Source of the DNA: CAINVV01 sp963663005
GTDB taxonomy: Bacteria > Bacteroidota > Bacteroidia > Bacteroidales > Prolixibacteraceae
Direction of reading: 5' to 3'
NCBI GenBank assembly: GCA_963663005.2
Contig: CAXXHH010000008.1
Coordinates: forward strand, 248,001 to 312,000
Length of the DNA: 64,000 bases
Part shown: one piece after another, positions 1 through 8,100 of the stretch
Numbering within the stretch: position 1 is the stretch's first letter
How the letters are laid out: each line of letters begins with the position of its first letter
The notes under the pieces: generated by a model
The model's input: the letters and a program-made list of their open reading frames with translations, nothing else
Database searches by the model: none
Told to the model about the DNA's origin: nothing
Program-made: the position numbers and the translations under genes

Positions 1-88
1 TCCAGGCGGCAAGCTCAGGGAATTTCAACTCCTCAGACCTGGCCCCGAATGAAATTAACAGCAAGCCGATAAACAGAATTTTTTTCAT
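1..88 (-). CDS. Secreted protein, N-terminal fragment (cut by window edge)
   Basis: The reading frame begins at an ATG on the minus strand (bases 88-86) and runs off the left edge after 29 codons. The visible start, MKKILFIGLLLISFGARSEE, is a textbook signal peptide: positive N-terminus, hydrophobic core, small residues before a charged mature start. The protein is therefore probably exported to the periplasm or outer membrane. Its ATG overlaps the TGA stop of the upstream aldo/keto reductase as ATGA, so the two are likely co-transcribed and translationally coupled. Nothing beyond the signal peptide is visible, so no function can be given. Confidence 0.6.
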   Translation of the reverse strand, partial: MKKILFIGLLLISFGARSEELKFPELAAW

Positions 89-1269
89 ACCAGGAAGTTT
101 GAAGGCACCATTTTAATCCGGGCTATATCCGTAATCCGCTCACGCACATCAAATCCGTTCGGACACGCCACAGAACAACCCTCACAAGAATCACACGGGT
201 TAACCGGAAGGTTCAATTTCGCAACAGTGGTTTGTGCCTTCGCCGGGAAAGAGTACCCGTAATTGTACATGTATGATCGCATCAGATCCGGAATTGGCAG
301 ATTTTGGGGGCATTGACCCGAACAGGTCAGACATCCGTGGCAGTAAAGACCAGGGTCATTCATCGCCAACTGCAGATCGCCCCTTTCCTGATCTTCAAGT
401 TGATAATTCTGCGCAACTTGCCAATTCTCTTTCAGCATCTCAAAGTTCGTGATTCCAGGTATGCAGGTGTGAATTAATGGATTTGAAACCACCCATTTCA
501 ACGCTGCCTTACAATTAACCGGCTTCTTCTTATCCTTATCCAGGAAGCCTCCGGCCATGCCCTTCATCCCAATGATGCCAAGTCCGGCGTCATTAGCACG
601 TTGTAACGCCTTTTGTAATTCAGGATCGTCTTTCAAACGGAAATTGTATGAAGTAAGTACCACATCGTAAAATTTACTGTCTGCGGCAGCATTCAGGACT
701 TCCGGCATGTTGGTGTGGGTAGAGCATCCTATGAATTTTGCTTTTCCACTCTCTTTGGCGCGCTTTAACGCTTCCAGATATCGGGGATCAAGCAAATAGG
801 TTCGGTCACTGGCGGCATGGAGATATAAAATATCCACGTAACTCATTTGCAGTCGTTTCAAACTGTCTTCAAATTTCTCCAAAAACTGCTCAGTGGAATA
901 CCCTTCCTTCGGGGGATGTATCTTTGTGGATATGATAACTTTGTCTCTCGGAATATCTTTAAAGTAATTGCCAACCATCTCCTCATTCCGGCCATCCTGG
1001 TAACCGCTTGCAGTATCAAAATGACGGATACCAATTTCGTACGCCGCTTTGAGAATGTTGGGATTGTCGGCCCGCATTACTCCCATACTGACAATTGGAA
1101 CCTCAATCCCGGTATTACCAAGGGTTCTGTATATGATCTTTTTCTTCTTCTTATCTTTTTTCTTCTTCTCTTTTGCTGGCTGAGCCTGAAAAGCTTGCGC
1201 CGTCATGCCAACTGCTGCCGTGGCTCCCAAAAACAGGAAGTTTCTACGATTTAAGGTTGAGTTTGCCAT
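85..1269 (-). CDS. Tat-exported aldo/keto reductase with C-terminal 4Fe-4S clusters
   Basis: A 394-residue oxidoreductase. Residues 8-18 carry a twin-arginine signal (NRRNFLFLG), followed by a lysine-rich linker at about 34-44. The aldo/keto reductase barrel follows; the usual catalytic tetrad can be read as D85, Y90, K116 and H151. After the barrel come two ferredoxin-like cysteine groups: C310, C313, C316, C320 and C359, C362, C365, C369, the pattern for two [4Fe-4S] clusters. Tat export fits a cofactor-loaded protein folded before secretion. The family reduces carbonyls with NAD(P)H, but a periplasmic Fe-S member probably takes electrons from another donor, and its substrate is unknown. 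It overlaps the next secreted gene by ATGA. Confidence 0.88.
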   Translation of the reverse strand: MANSTLNRRNFLFLGATAAVGMTAQAFQAQPAKEKKKKDKKKKKIIYRTLGNTGIEVPIVSMGVMRADNPNILKAAYEIGIRHFDTASGYQDGRNEEMVGNYFKDIPRDKVIISTKIHPPKEGYSTEQFLEKFEDSLKRLQMSYVDILYLHAASDRTYLLDPRYLEALKRAKESGKAKFIGCSTHTNMPEVLNAAADSKFYDVVLTSYNFRLKDDPELQKALQRANDAGLGIIGMKGMAGGFLDKDKKKPVNCKAALKWVVSNPLIHTCIPGITNFEMLKENWQVAQNYQLEDQERGDLQLAMNDPGLYCHGCLTCSGQCPQNLPIPDLMRSYMYNYGYSFPAKAQTTVAKLNLPVNPCDSCEGCSVACPNGFDVRERITDIARIKMVPSNFLV

Positions 1270-1391
1270 AATCTGTCCGTTTTTAATTCTTAATTGGGGA
1301 TGAAAGAAGTGGTCTACCTAAACAGTTCGAAAATTAATAAATATTTCTTTCCCATCATCGGCAATTAGGCCTCTCCTTCCTTCAATTCACC

Positions 1392-1418
1392 TTGTTGCCC
1401 GGAAAATTCATACCTTTA
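1392..1418 (+). promoter_or_regulatory. Candidate promoter of the FAD oxidoreductase-metH operon
   Basis: TACCTTTA at 1411-1418 resembles the Bacteroidota -7 box TAnnTTTG with one mismatch, and TTG at 1392-1394 could be the -33 box with a 16-base spacer, slightly short. Transcription would start near 1425, just before the structured leader. This is inference from pattern only. Confidence 0.4.
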
Positions 1419-1436
1419 CATCGTTATTTGTCCTTA

Positions 1437-1496
1437 GAACCCGGAAGTGGTAAACTTCTGCTTTATAGATAACTGGTTCGGAGTGAACTCAAAGCA
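1437..1496 (+). promoter_or_regulatory. Structured leader with possible H-type pseudoknot
   Basis: GAACC at 1437-1441 can pair with GGTTC at 1475-1479, enclosing a small hairpin (GAAGT 1444-1448 with ACTTC 1454-1458). From inside that loop, TGCTTT at 1459-1464 can pair with AAAGCA at 1491-1496, which ends six bases before the ATG at 1502. This makes a pseudoknot that would hide the initiation region. A competing hairpin, GTTC 1476-1479 with GAAC 1485-1488, excludes the first stem. The arrangement resembles a translational riboswitch, and the operon encodes methionine synthase. It matches no riboswitch class I can name with confidence. Confidence 0.4.
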
Positions 1497-1501
1497 TTTA
1501 T

Positions 1502-2908
1502 ATGGAAAAGAAATTCGACGTCATCATAGTGGGAGCCGGACCTGCAGGCATTTTTACTGCATATGAATTACTAAAAGAAAGGAAAAATTGCAGTATTCTC
1601 ATGCTCGAGAAGGGCAGGGATATCTACCAAAGAAAATGCCCTAAACATTCTAACGGCGGAACCTGCGTAAATTGTAAACCTTGCTCCATCACCACCGGAT
1701 GGGCGGGCGCGGGAGCATTTTCTGATGGGAAACTCTCTCTTTCGCACGAAGTTGGTGGCACTCTCACCGATTATATTGGCGTTGAAGCCACCATGGAAAT
1801 GATTCGTTATACCGACGATATCTATCTGAAATTCGGTGCAGATACCGGAATTCACGGACTTACCGAAACTCCTTCTATGCGCGAAGTGGTTAGAAAATCA
1901 ATCGAGGCAAACCTGAAACTGGTGAAATGCCCGGTGAGGCATCTGGGTACCGAAAAAACACAGGCTCTCTACCGCTCACTCTTCGAACATCTCAAAAACA
2001 ATGGGGTAGAAGTGCAGTTTAATGCGCCGGTTACAGAATTTCTAATCGAAAATCACCAGGTATCTGGTGTCAAAACTTCGGGCAAAACATTTTTAGGACG
2101 GCATGTCGTTCTGGCCATAGGCCGCGACGGATCCGACTGGCTCATGCAGCAATGCGCTGCAAAACAAATCCCAACCGAAGTGGGAATTGTCGATATTGGT
2201 GTCCGGTTGGAATGCCGTAACGAAGTAATGAAGGAGATAAATGATAATTTTTATGAGGCAAAACTGATCCATTACACCCGCACGTTCGACGATAAAGTAC
2301 GCACTTTTTGCTCCAATCCGGGGGGCTTCGTCTCATCAGAATATTATGACAATAATCTCGCTGTCGTAAACGGACACAGCTACAAAGATCTGAAGAGTGA
2401 GAATACAAATTTTGCACTCCTGGTCTCCCAAAAATTTACTGAGCCTTTTAATTCTCCAATCGAATACGGCCGTCATATCGCCAGATTGGCAAACATGCTT
2501 ACCCGAAATAAAATTCTGGTTCAACGTTTTGGCGATCTGATCCGCGGCAGACGTACCACCTCCGACAGACTCTTTCGTAACAATATCGTACCGACTCTGA
2601 AGGACGCTGTTCCCGGCGACCTTAGCCTGGTTCTGCCCCACAGGATACTCTTTGATATCATCGAAATGATCAAGTCTCTCGACAAGGTGAGCCCTGGTTT
2701 GGCAAGCGATGAAACGCTTCTTTATGGTGTCGAAGTGAAATTCTATTCCAACATCGTTAAAGTGGATAAGACTTTCCGAAGCCCAGCCGTCACAAATCTA
2801 TACTTCGGCGGAGACGGCGCCGGAATCACCCGCGGACTAATGCAAGCTTCTGTCAATGGCGTGCTGATTGCCCGCGAAATAGCAAGAAACCTAACTACCC
2901 AGGAATGA
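1502..2908 (+). CDS. NAD(P)/FAD-dependent oxidoreductase (COG2509-like)
   Basis: A 468-residue cytoplasmic flavoprotein. It has an N-terminal dinucleotide-binding motif, VGAGPAGIFTAYEL, at about residues 10-23. A cysteine-containing segment follows at about 46-64 (CPKHSNGG, CVNCKPC), leading into GWAGAGAFSDGK. A C-terminal FAD motif, YFGGDGAGITRG, lies near residue 440. The layout fits the uncharacterised FAD-dependent dehydrogenase family COG2509, whose substrate is not established. Its TGA overlaps the ATG of metH in ATGATGA, so the two are translationally coupled. This hints at a role tied to methionine synthase, perhaps supplying electrons, but that is inference. Confidence 0.8.
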   Translation: MEKKFDVIIVGAGPAGIFTAYELLKERKNCSILMLEKGRDIYQRKCPKHSNGGTCVNCKPCSITTGWAGAGAFSDGKLSLSHEVGGTLTDYIGVEATMEMIRYTDDIYLKFGADTGIHGLTETPSMREVVRKSIEANLKLVKCPVRHLGTEKTQALYRSLFEHLKNNGVEVQFNAPVTEFLIENHQVSGVKTSGKTFLGRHVVLAIGRDGSDWLMQQCAAKQIPTEVGIVDIGVRLECRNEVMKEINDNFYEAKLIHYTRTFDDKVRTFCSNPGGFVSSEYYDNNLAVVNGHSYKDLKSENTNFALLVSQKFTEPFNSPIEYGRHIARLANMLTRNKILVQRFGDLIRGRRTTSDRLFRNNIVPTLKDAVPGDLSLVLPHRILFDIIEMIKSLDKVSPGLASDETLLYGVEVKFYSNIVKVDKTFRSPAVTNLYFGGDGAGITRGLMQASVNGVLIAREIARNLTTQE

Positions 2909-5900
2909 TGAAAAAAGATATCCGCAAAGTACTGGAAGAGCGAATCCTCGTGCTGGATGGCGCGATGGGAACAATGATACAACGGTATAAATTTTCTGAG
3001 GAAGATTTCCGCGGTGAGCGTTTTAAGAATTGGAGCTCTTCCCTGAAAGGTAACAATGATTTGCTTACCCTTACCAGACCTGAGGCAATTCATAAAATTC
3101 ATGTTGCATTCCTCGAAGCTGGCGCCGACATTATTGAGACAAATACATTTAACGCAACCTCAATTTCACAAAGTGACTACGGTACTCAGGATTTTGTCAA
3201 AGAAATAAACAGGGAAGCAGCAAAAAATGCAGCCCTCGCAGCAGCTGAATTTTCCACGCCCGAAAAACCCAGATATGTTGCCGGCTCAATCGGCCCGACA
3301 AACAAAACGTGCTCAATGTCTCCCGATGTGAACGATCCCGGATTCAGAGCCATTTCGTTTGATGAATTAAAATTTTCATACCGCGAACAAATCGAAGGAC
3401 TCCTGGATGGTGGCGTCGACCTGCTCCTCGTCGAAACAATTTTTGACACCCTGAACTGTAAAGTTGCCTTAGTCGCAATCAACGAAATATTTGAGGAAAG
3501 AGGAATGAAGATTCCTGTAATGATCTCAGGAACAATCACCGACAAAAGCGGCCGCACACTCTCAGGCCAGACAATCGAAGCTTTTCTCAACTCTGTCTCT
3601 CACATAGACCTGCTCACAATCGGCTTAAACTGCTCATTCGGAGCAAAAGATATGCGCCCATACCTGGAGGAACTTAGCAGGAAAGCTCCCTATTATGTGA
3701 GTGTTTACCCGAACGCCGGACTGCCAAACCAATTCGGCGAATACGATGAATCGCCTGAGGACATGAGCCATCAGGTTGCCGAATTTACGGACAACAGAAC
3801 AGTCAATATCATCGGAGGCTGCTGTGGCACTACCCCTGAACATATCCGTGAACTGGCAAAATTGGCCGCAAATTCCAAGCCGCATCTGAAGGCAAAACCC
3901 GAAAAGGCAACGCGTCTTAGCGGATTGGAACCGCTTACAATCAACAAGCTTTCCAACTTCGTCAACATAGGTGAGCGCTGCAACGTTGCCGGTTCCATCA
4001 AATTTGCGCGGCTCATCCGGGATGGCAAATATGACGAGGCGCTTTCCGTAGCACGAGAGATGGTAGAAGGTGGTGCTCAAATCATTGACATCAACATGGA
4101 TGATGCCATGCTTGATGCGAAAAAAGAAATGGTCAGATTCCTAAACCTGATCGCTGCTGAACCGGACATTTCACGGTTGCCAATAATGATCGACTCATCC
4201 AAATGGGAGGTCATTGAAGCCGGACTTCAATGCATCCAGGGTAAATCTATCGTCAATTCCATCAGCTTGAAAGAAGGGGAGGAGCCTTTTATCCGCAACG
4301 CCAGAAAAATTAGGGATTACGGCGCAGCCGTTGTGGTGATGGCCTTCGACGAGGAGGGACAGGCAACTTCCTACGAACAAAGAATCGCCATCTGCAAAAG
4401 AGCCTACCACATATTGGTCGATCAGGTGCATTTCCCTGCTGAAGATATCATCTTCGATCCGAATATTCTTACAATTGGTACCGGATTGGAAGAGCATAAC
4501 AACTACGCGGTCGACTTTTTCAGAACAACTGCCTGGATCAAAGATCACCTGCCTTATGCAAAAGTAAGCGGTGGAATTTCCAACGTCTCCTTCTCCTTCA
4601 GAGGCAACAACAATATCCGGGAAGCCATTCATTCGGTGTTCCTCTTCCATGCAATTAAGGCTGGCCTCGATATGGGTATCGTTAACCCGGGAATGTTGCA
4701 GATTTATGACGAAATTCCTACTGAACTCCTCCAACTTGTTGAGGATCTAGTCTTAAACAGAAGGCCAGATGCCACCGAGCGACTCCTTGAATTTTCGGAA
4801 AAAAATAAATTTAAAGACGAAAAGCAGGAGGTAATCGAGGCATGGAGAGAACTTCCGCTGACTGAAAGAGTCGAACACGCAATGATCAAAGGAATCGCAG
4901 ACTTTATCGAAAACGACGTTCGCGAACTGATGCCTATGTACGATTCTCCGCTCAATATCATCGAGGGTCCACTAATGGATGGCATGAATAAAGTTGGCGA
5001 TCTTTTCGGTGCTGGAAAAATGTTTCTCCCGCAGGTAATCAAATCTGCAAGAGTGATGAAAAAAGCAGTTGCCTGGCTGCAACCCTTTATCGAGGAGGAG
5101 AAAAAACGGAATCCCCTTAAAGTCGACATTCGCAAAAAAGTGCTGCTGGCGACCGTAAAGGGTGATGTCCACGATATTGGCAAAAATATTGTCGGCGTTG
5201 TCCTCGCTTGCAATAACTACGAGGTGATTGACCTTGGCGTTATGGTTCCCTGCGAGACAATCCTCGATACTGCCGCTAAAGAACAGGTAGACATTATCGG
5301 ATTAAGCGGATTGATCACTCCGTCCCTTGAGGAGATGGTTCATGTGGCAAAAGAGATGGAAAAGCGGGCCATTGACAAACCTTTATTGATCGGTGGTGCT
5401 ACGACATCAAAAATACACACCGCGGTCAAAATAGCCCCGGAATACAGCAAAACAACCCTGTATGTGAAGGATGCCTCCAGGTCAGTCCAGGTTGTTGCCG
5501 AACTTTTATCAGGCTCTCCCGAATTTTTAAAGTCCACCCTGAAGGAATATGCCGAAATTAGGAAAGTACATAGTGCTAAAAAACCCAAAGAATACTGGAC
5601 TTTACAGGAAGCCCGGGATAGAAAATACAAGACCGACTTCCTCAAATATCCGGTGTCTAAACCAAACTTTACTGGTGTAAAGCACTTTAACGACTATCCT
5701 CTCGAAGACCTGAGGAAATACATCGACTGGACTTTCTTCTTCCTGGTTTGGGAATTCAAAGGCAAATACCCTGCCATTCTGCAGGATCCAGACAAAGGTG
5801 AAGCCGCTCGTCAGCTTTTCGAGGAGGCGAACCAGTTTTTGGACGAGATAATCGAAAAAAAATTGATTCGAGCCAACGGTGTCGTCGGGATCTGGCCAGC

Positions 5901-6585
5901 TAACAGCGCAGTGGACGATATAGAACTTTATTCCGATGAATCAAGGTCTGAGGTCTTAGGAACGTTCTATCAATTGCGCCAACAGGAGAAAAAACAGGGC
6001 GCAACCGCACAATTTTGCCTGAGCGACTTCATCGCTCCCAAAGAATCCGGCATCCAGGATTATTGCGGGGCATTTGTTGTCACCGCAGGATTAGGCGTTT
6101 CGGAATTAGTGCGGCAGTATAAGAGCGAAAACAACGATTTTAAAGCAATCATGCTGGAGGCTTTGTCTGACAGACTCGCGGAGGCCTTTGCCGAAAGGTT
6201 GCACGAAATCGTACGAATTGAAACGTGGGGCTATAGCAAATATGAGTCTCTCACGACTGCCGAACTAATCGCCTTGAAATATCAGGGAATTCGCCCGGCA
6301 CCGGGCTATCCTGCCTGTCCTGAACATTCCGAAAAAGAGACCATATTTAATCTGTTGAAAGCTCAGGAAATTTCCGGTATATCGCTAACTGAAAATTACT
6401 CCATGTTTCCCAACGCTTCGGTTTGCGGCGTATATTTCGCACACCCCGAATCGAGGTACTTTGGTGTTGAAAAAATTGGTGCAGATCAGGTCGAAGATTA
6501 TGCCGACAGAAAGCAGGTTGCCGCCGAATTTGTTGAGAAATACATTCCCTCCAACCTCAACTACGAACCAAAAAAAAGGGGATGA
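2905..6585 (+). CDS. metH: Cobalamin-dependent methionine synthase
   Basis: This enzyme transfers the methyl group of 5-methyltetrahydrofolate to homocysteine through cobalamin, giving methionine. At 1226 residues it is full length. The homocysteine domain has zinc cysteines at C243 (GLNCSFG) and C306/C307 (GGCCGTTP). The pterin domain starts near FVNIGERCNVAGS (about 350). The cobalamin cap and Rossmann domains contain DVHDIGKNI, with the cobalt-ligand His at 756. The activation domain carries the S-adenosylmethionine-binding RPAPGY at 1130-1135. It overlaps the upstream flavoprotein gene, and its stop codon lies inside the downstream terminator hairpin. Base composition is C-rich, as expected if it lies on the lagging strand. 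Confidence 0.97.
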   Translation: MMKKDIRKVLEERILVLDGAMGTMIQRYKFSEEDFRGERFKNWSSSLKGNNDLLTLTRPEAIHKIHVAFLEAGADIIETNTFNATSISQSDYGTQDFVKEINREAAKNAALAAAEFSTPEKPRYVAGSIGPTNKTCSMSPDVNDPGFRAISFDELKFSYREQIEGLLDGGVDLLLVETIFDTLNCKVALVAINEIFEERGMKIPVMISGTITDKSGRTLSGQTIEAFLNSVSHIDLLTIGLNCSFGAKDMRPYLEELSRKAPYYVSVYPNAGLPNQFGEYDESPEDMSHQVAEFTDNRTVNIIGGCCGTTPEHIRELAKLAANSKPHLKAKPEKATRLSGLEPLTINKLSNFVNIGERCNVAGSIKFARLIRDGKYDEALSVAREMVEGGAQIIDINMDDAMLDAKKEMVRFLNLIAAEPDISRLPIMIDSSKWEVIEAGLQCIQGKSIVNSISLKEGEEPFIRNARKIRDYGAAVVVMAFDEEGQATSYEQRIAICKRAYHILVDQVHFPAEDIIFDPNILTIGTGLEEHNNYAVDFFRTTAWIKDHLPYAKVSGGISNVSFSFRGNNNIREAIHSVFLFHAIKAGLDMGIVNPGMLQIYDEIPTELLQLVEDLVLNRRPDATERLLEFSEKNKFKDEKQEVIEAWRELPLTERVEHAMIKGIADFIENDVRELMPMYDSPLNIIEGPLMDGMNKVGDLFGAGKMFLPQVIKSARVMKKAVAWLQPFIEEEKKRNPLKVDIRKKVLLATVKGDVHDIGKNIVGVVLACNNYEVIDLGVMVPCETILDTAAKEQVDIIGLSGLITPSLEEMVHVAKEMEKRAIDKPLLIGGATTSKIHTAVKIAPEYSKTTLYVKDASRSVQVVAELLSGSPEFLKSTLKEYAEIRKVHSAKKPKEYWTLQEARDRKYKTDFLKYPVSKPNFTGVKHFNDYPLEDLRKYIDWTFFFLVWEFKGKYPAILQDPDKGEAARQLFEEANQFLDEIIEKKLIRANGVVGIWPANSAVDDIELYSDESRSEVLGTFYQLRQQEKKQGATAQFCLSDFIAPKESGIQDYCGAFVVTAGLGVSELVRQYKSENNDFKAIMLEALSDRLAEAFAERLHEIVRIETWGYSKYESLTTAELIALKYQGIRPAPGYPACPEHSEKETIFNLLKAQEISGISLTENYSMFPNASVCGVYFAHPESRYFGVEKIGADQVEDYADRKQVAAEFVEKYIPSNLNYEPKKRG

Positions 6586-6602
6586 CCTTAACAATCATCC
6601 CC
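6578..6602. terminator. Bidirectional terminator between metH and yceI
   Basis: GGGGATGA (6578-6585) and TCATCCCC (6595-6602) form a perfect 8-bp stem with a 9-base loop. Read on the minus strand it is followed by a long T run (complement of the A tract before 6578), a strong intrinsic terminator for yceI. On the plus strand it is followed by TCTTTCTCC, a weaker tail for metH. The metH TGA is part of the stem. Confidence 0.8.
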
Positions 6603-6628
6603 TCTTTCTCCAAAACCGTAAAATAGCG

Positions 6629-7261
6629 CTAGTTACTACCAGCTACCAATTTAAATTTTAAGGAGAAATCATCATAGATCAGTTTATCTCCAAGACCTTC
6701 AAAGAAACTGCCTGAACCATATTTAATTCCATATTTGGCGCGGTTTACAACCATTTCTCCGGTAGCTGTAACTTGTCCGGATGCTTCATTGACTTCTGCG
6801 TCAAATTCAACCGGATTCGTAACACCTTTTATCGTCAGGTCTCCGGTAAAATGATACTGATTTCCCTGTTTCGCTTCAACTTTTTTGAGCTCCAGCGTAG
6901 ATTGCGGGAATTTCTCTACACCAAAAAAGTCGTCCGACTTTAAATGTCCTTCTAATTTCCCCTTCATCGGACTGTCACCTAAATCTTTATCAGCAAGAGT
7001 GGCCATATCAACCGATACTTTTCCACCGGTAATTTTCTTCTTCTCAACAGTCAGACTACCAGCGCCAAATGAAATTGTTCCACTATGCTGACCTGTTACT
7101 TTTTTTGCAAGCCACTCAATAGAACTTGCATTTGAATCGACTTTATAGTCCTTCGAAAAAGCAGCTAAACAGAATGTTAGCAGAAACGAGCTTAAAATGA
7201 ATTTGGAAACCACTCCCGATATTCCAAACATGCTTTTGTTGTTTTTAAAATTTTGAATCAT
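6629..7261 (-). CDS. YceI-family periplasmic protein
   Basis: A 210-residue exported protein. Residues 1-35 include a hydrophobic signal segment (FILSSFLLTFCLAAFS), then the YceI fold begins at YKVDSNASSIEW. Family features are visible: GTISFGAGSLTV, a segment of the type SDDFFGVEKFPQSTLEL, and the C-terminal YDDFSLKF. YceI proteins are lipocalin-like beta barrels that bind isoprenoid or other amphiphilic ligands in the periplasm; the ligand here is unknown. The gene stands alone, ends at a strong terminator and is divergent from a Crp/Fnr regulator. An inverted repeat lies immediately before its start codon. Confidence 0.9.
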   Translation of the reverse strand: MIQNFKNNKSMFGISGVVSKFILSSFLLTFCLAAFSKDYKVDSNASSIEWLAKKVTGQHSGTISFGAGSLTVEKKKITGGKVSVDMATLADKDLGDSPMKGKLEGHLKSDDFFGVEKFPQSTLELKKVEAKQGNQYHFTGDLTIKGVTNPVEFDAEVNEASGQVTATGEMVVNRAKYGIKYGSGSFFEGLGDKLIYDDFSLKFKLVAGSN

Positions 7262-7262
7262 G

Positions 7263-7285
7263 ACGTTACATATTTTTGGTAACGT
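7263..7285. promoter_or_regulatory. Inverted repeat ACGTTAC-N9-GTAACGT, candidate operator
   Basis: A perfect 7-bp inverted repeat with a 9-base spacer lies directly upstream of the yceI start codon and about 60 bases before the promoter of the divergent Crp/Fnr gene. Its dyad symmetry and position suit a dimeric regulator, possibly the neighbouring one. It could also fold as a hairpin in the yceI leader. The link to a regulator is inference. Confidence 0.5.
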
Positions 7286-7346
7286 TTACGCACACGGAAA
7301 ATTTATGTTTCAAAATTGGGCAATAGTGTGATCCGTACTTAAATTG

Positions 7347-7354
7347 TATATTTG
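7347..7354 (+). promoter_or_regulatory. -7 box of the Crp/Fnr regulator gene
   Basis: TATATTTG matches the Bacteroidota -7 consensus TAnnTTTG exactly. No good -33 box is seen at the usual distance, as might be expected of a regulated promoter. It overlaps a GTG at 7354 that would otherwise be the first start codon, which favours the ATG at 7390. Confidence 0.5.
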
Positions 7355-7389
7355 TGCCATCAATTATATCTTCAACTTTATTTTATAGA

Positions 7390-8094
7390 ATGAAGAACAA
7401 CAATAACTTAACAGAAGATGTCAGCTTGACAGGTTTTCGTTTTTTTCAGTCTCTTTCCGAAGATGAGATGAAAAGTCTTAACAACGAAAAAGTTTGTAGC
7501 GCTTACAAAAAGGGAGTCGTCTTATATAAAGAGGGGAGTCGCCTGACGGGTTTTTACTGCATCACCAAGGGAATTGTAAAAATATATAAAACAGGCATAG
7601 ACGGTAAGGAACAGATAATCCGTTTTGCAAAAAAAGGTGATATCATCGCCTATCGATCCTTGTTGAGTCAGGAGTCTGCCTGTACTTCAGCCAAGACGAT
7701 CGAAGAGGCAACCCTATGCCATATTCCTTACAAAACTTTGCTTAGCCTGATCGAAAGAAATTGGAAATTTTCCCTGGCTATGCTAAAAATCGTATGCGCC
7801 GAACTTAAGGAAGCCAACGATTACATCACTGATATTGCCCAAAAAACAGTCAGAGAACGCCTCGCAGAGGTACTTTTGCTGCTCAAACAAGAGTTTGACC
7901 TTGACGCTGAAAAAACATTGCAGATTTCACTTACCAGAGAAGAACTGGCTAACATGGTCGGTACGGCAACTGAATCAATAATTCGACTCCTTTCAGAGTT
8001 TAAACAGGACAAACTGATTGACCTACAGGGTCGTAAGATAAAGATTATCAATATTCATGCGCTCACGAAAGTGGCCAACCTGACGAAATATTGA
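7390..8094 (+). CDS. Crp/Fnr-family transcriptional regulator
   Basis: A 234-residue DNA-binding regulator. Residues about 12-130 form the cyclic-nucleotide-binding-like sensor domain (KGVVLYKEGSRLTGFYCITKG). A long dimerisation helix follows, then a C-terminal winged helix with LTREELANMVGTATESIIRLL. The recognition helix has the E..xR pattern typical of the family. There is no cysteine set for an Fnr iron-sulfur cluster, so the signal sensed is unknown. A longer frame opens at GTG 7354, but the promoter -7 box covers that codon, so ATG 7390 is chosen. The gene is divergent from yceI, a plausible target. Confidence 0.9.
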   Translation: MKNNNNLTEDVSLTGFRFFQSLSEDEMKSLNNEKVCSAYKKGVVLYKEGSRLTGFYCITKGIVKIYKTGIDGKEQIIRFAKKGDIIAYRSLLSQESACTSAKTIEEATLCHIPYKTLLSLIERNWKFSLAMLKIVCAELKEANDYITDIAQKTVRERLAEVLLLLKQEFDLDAEKTLQISLTREELANMVGTATESIIRLLSEFKQDKLIDLQGRKIKIINIHALTKVANLTKY

Positions 8095-8100
8095 TCTTTT

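Noticed and set aside
847..1254. Plus-strand coding frame opposite the aldo/keto reductase
   Set aside because: It is antisense to a gene with intact catalytic and Fe-S motifs and shows no family resemblance.
1437..1496. Assignment of the metH leader to SAM-II, SAH or cobalamin riboswitch
   Set aside because: The conserved sequence elements of those classes, as far as I recall them, are not present; only the general pseudoknot shape is shared.
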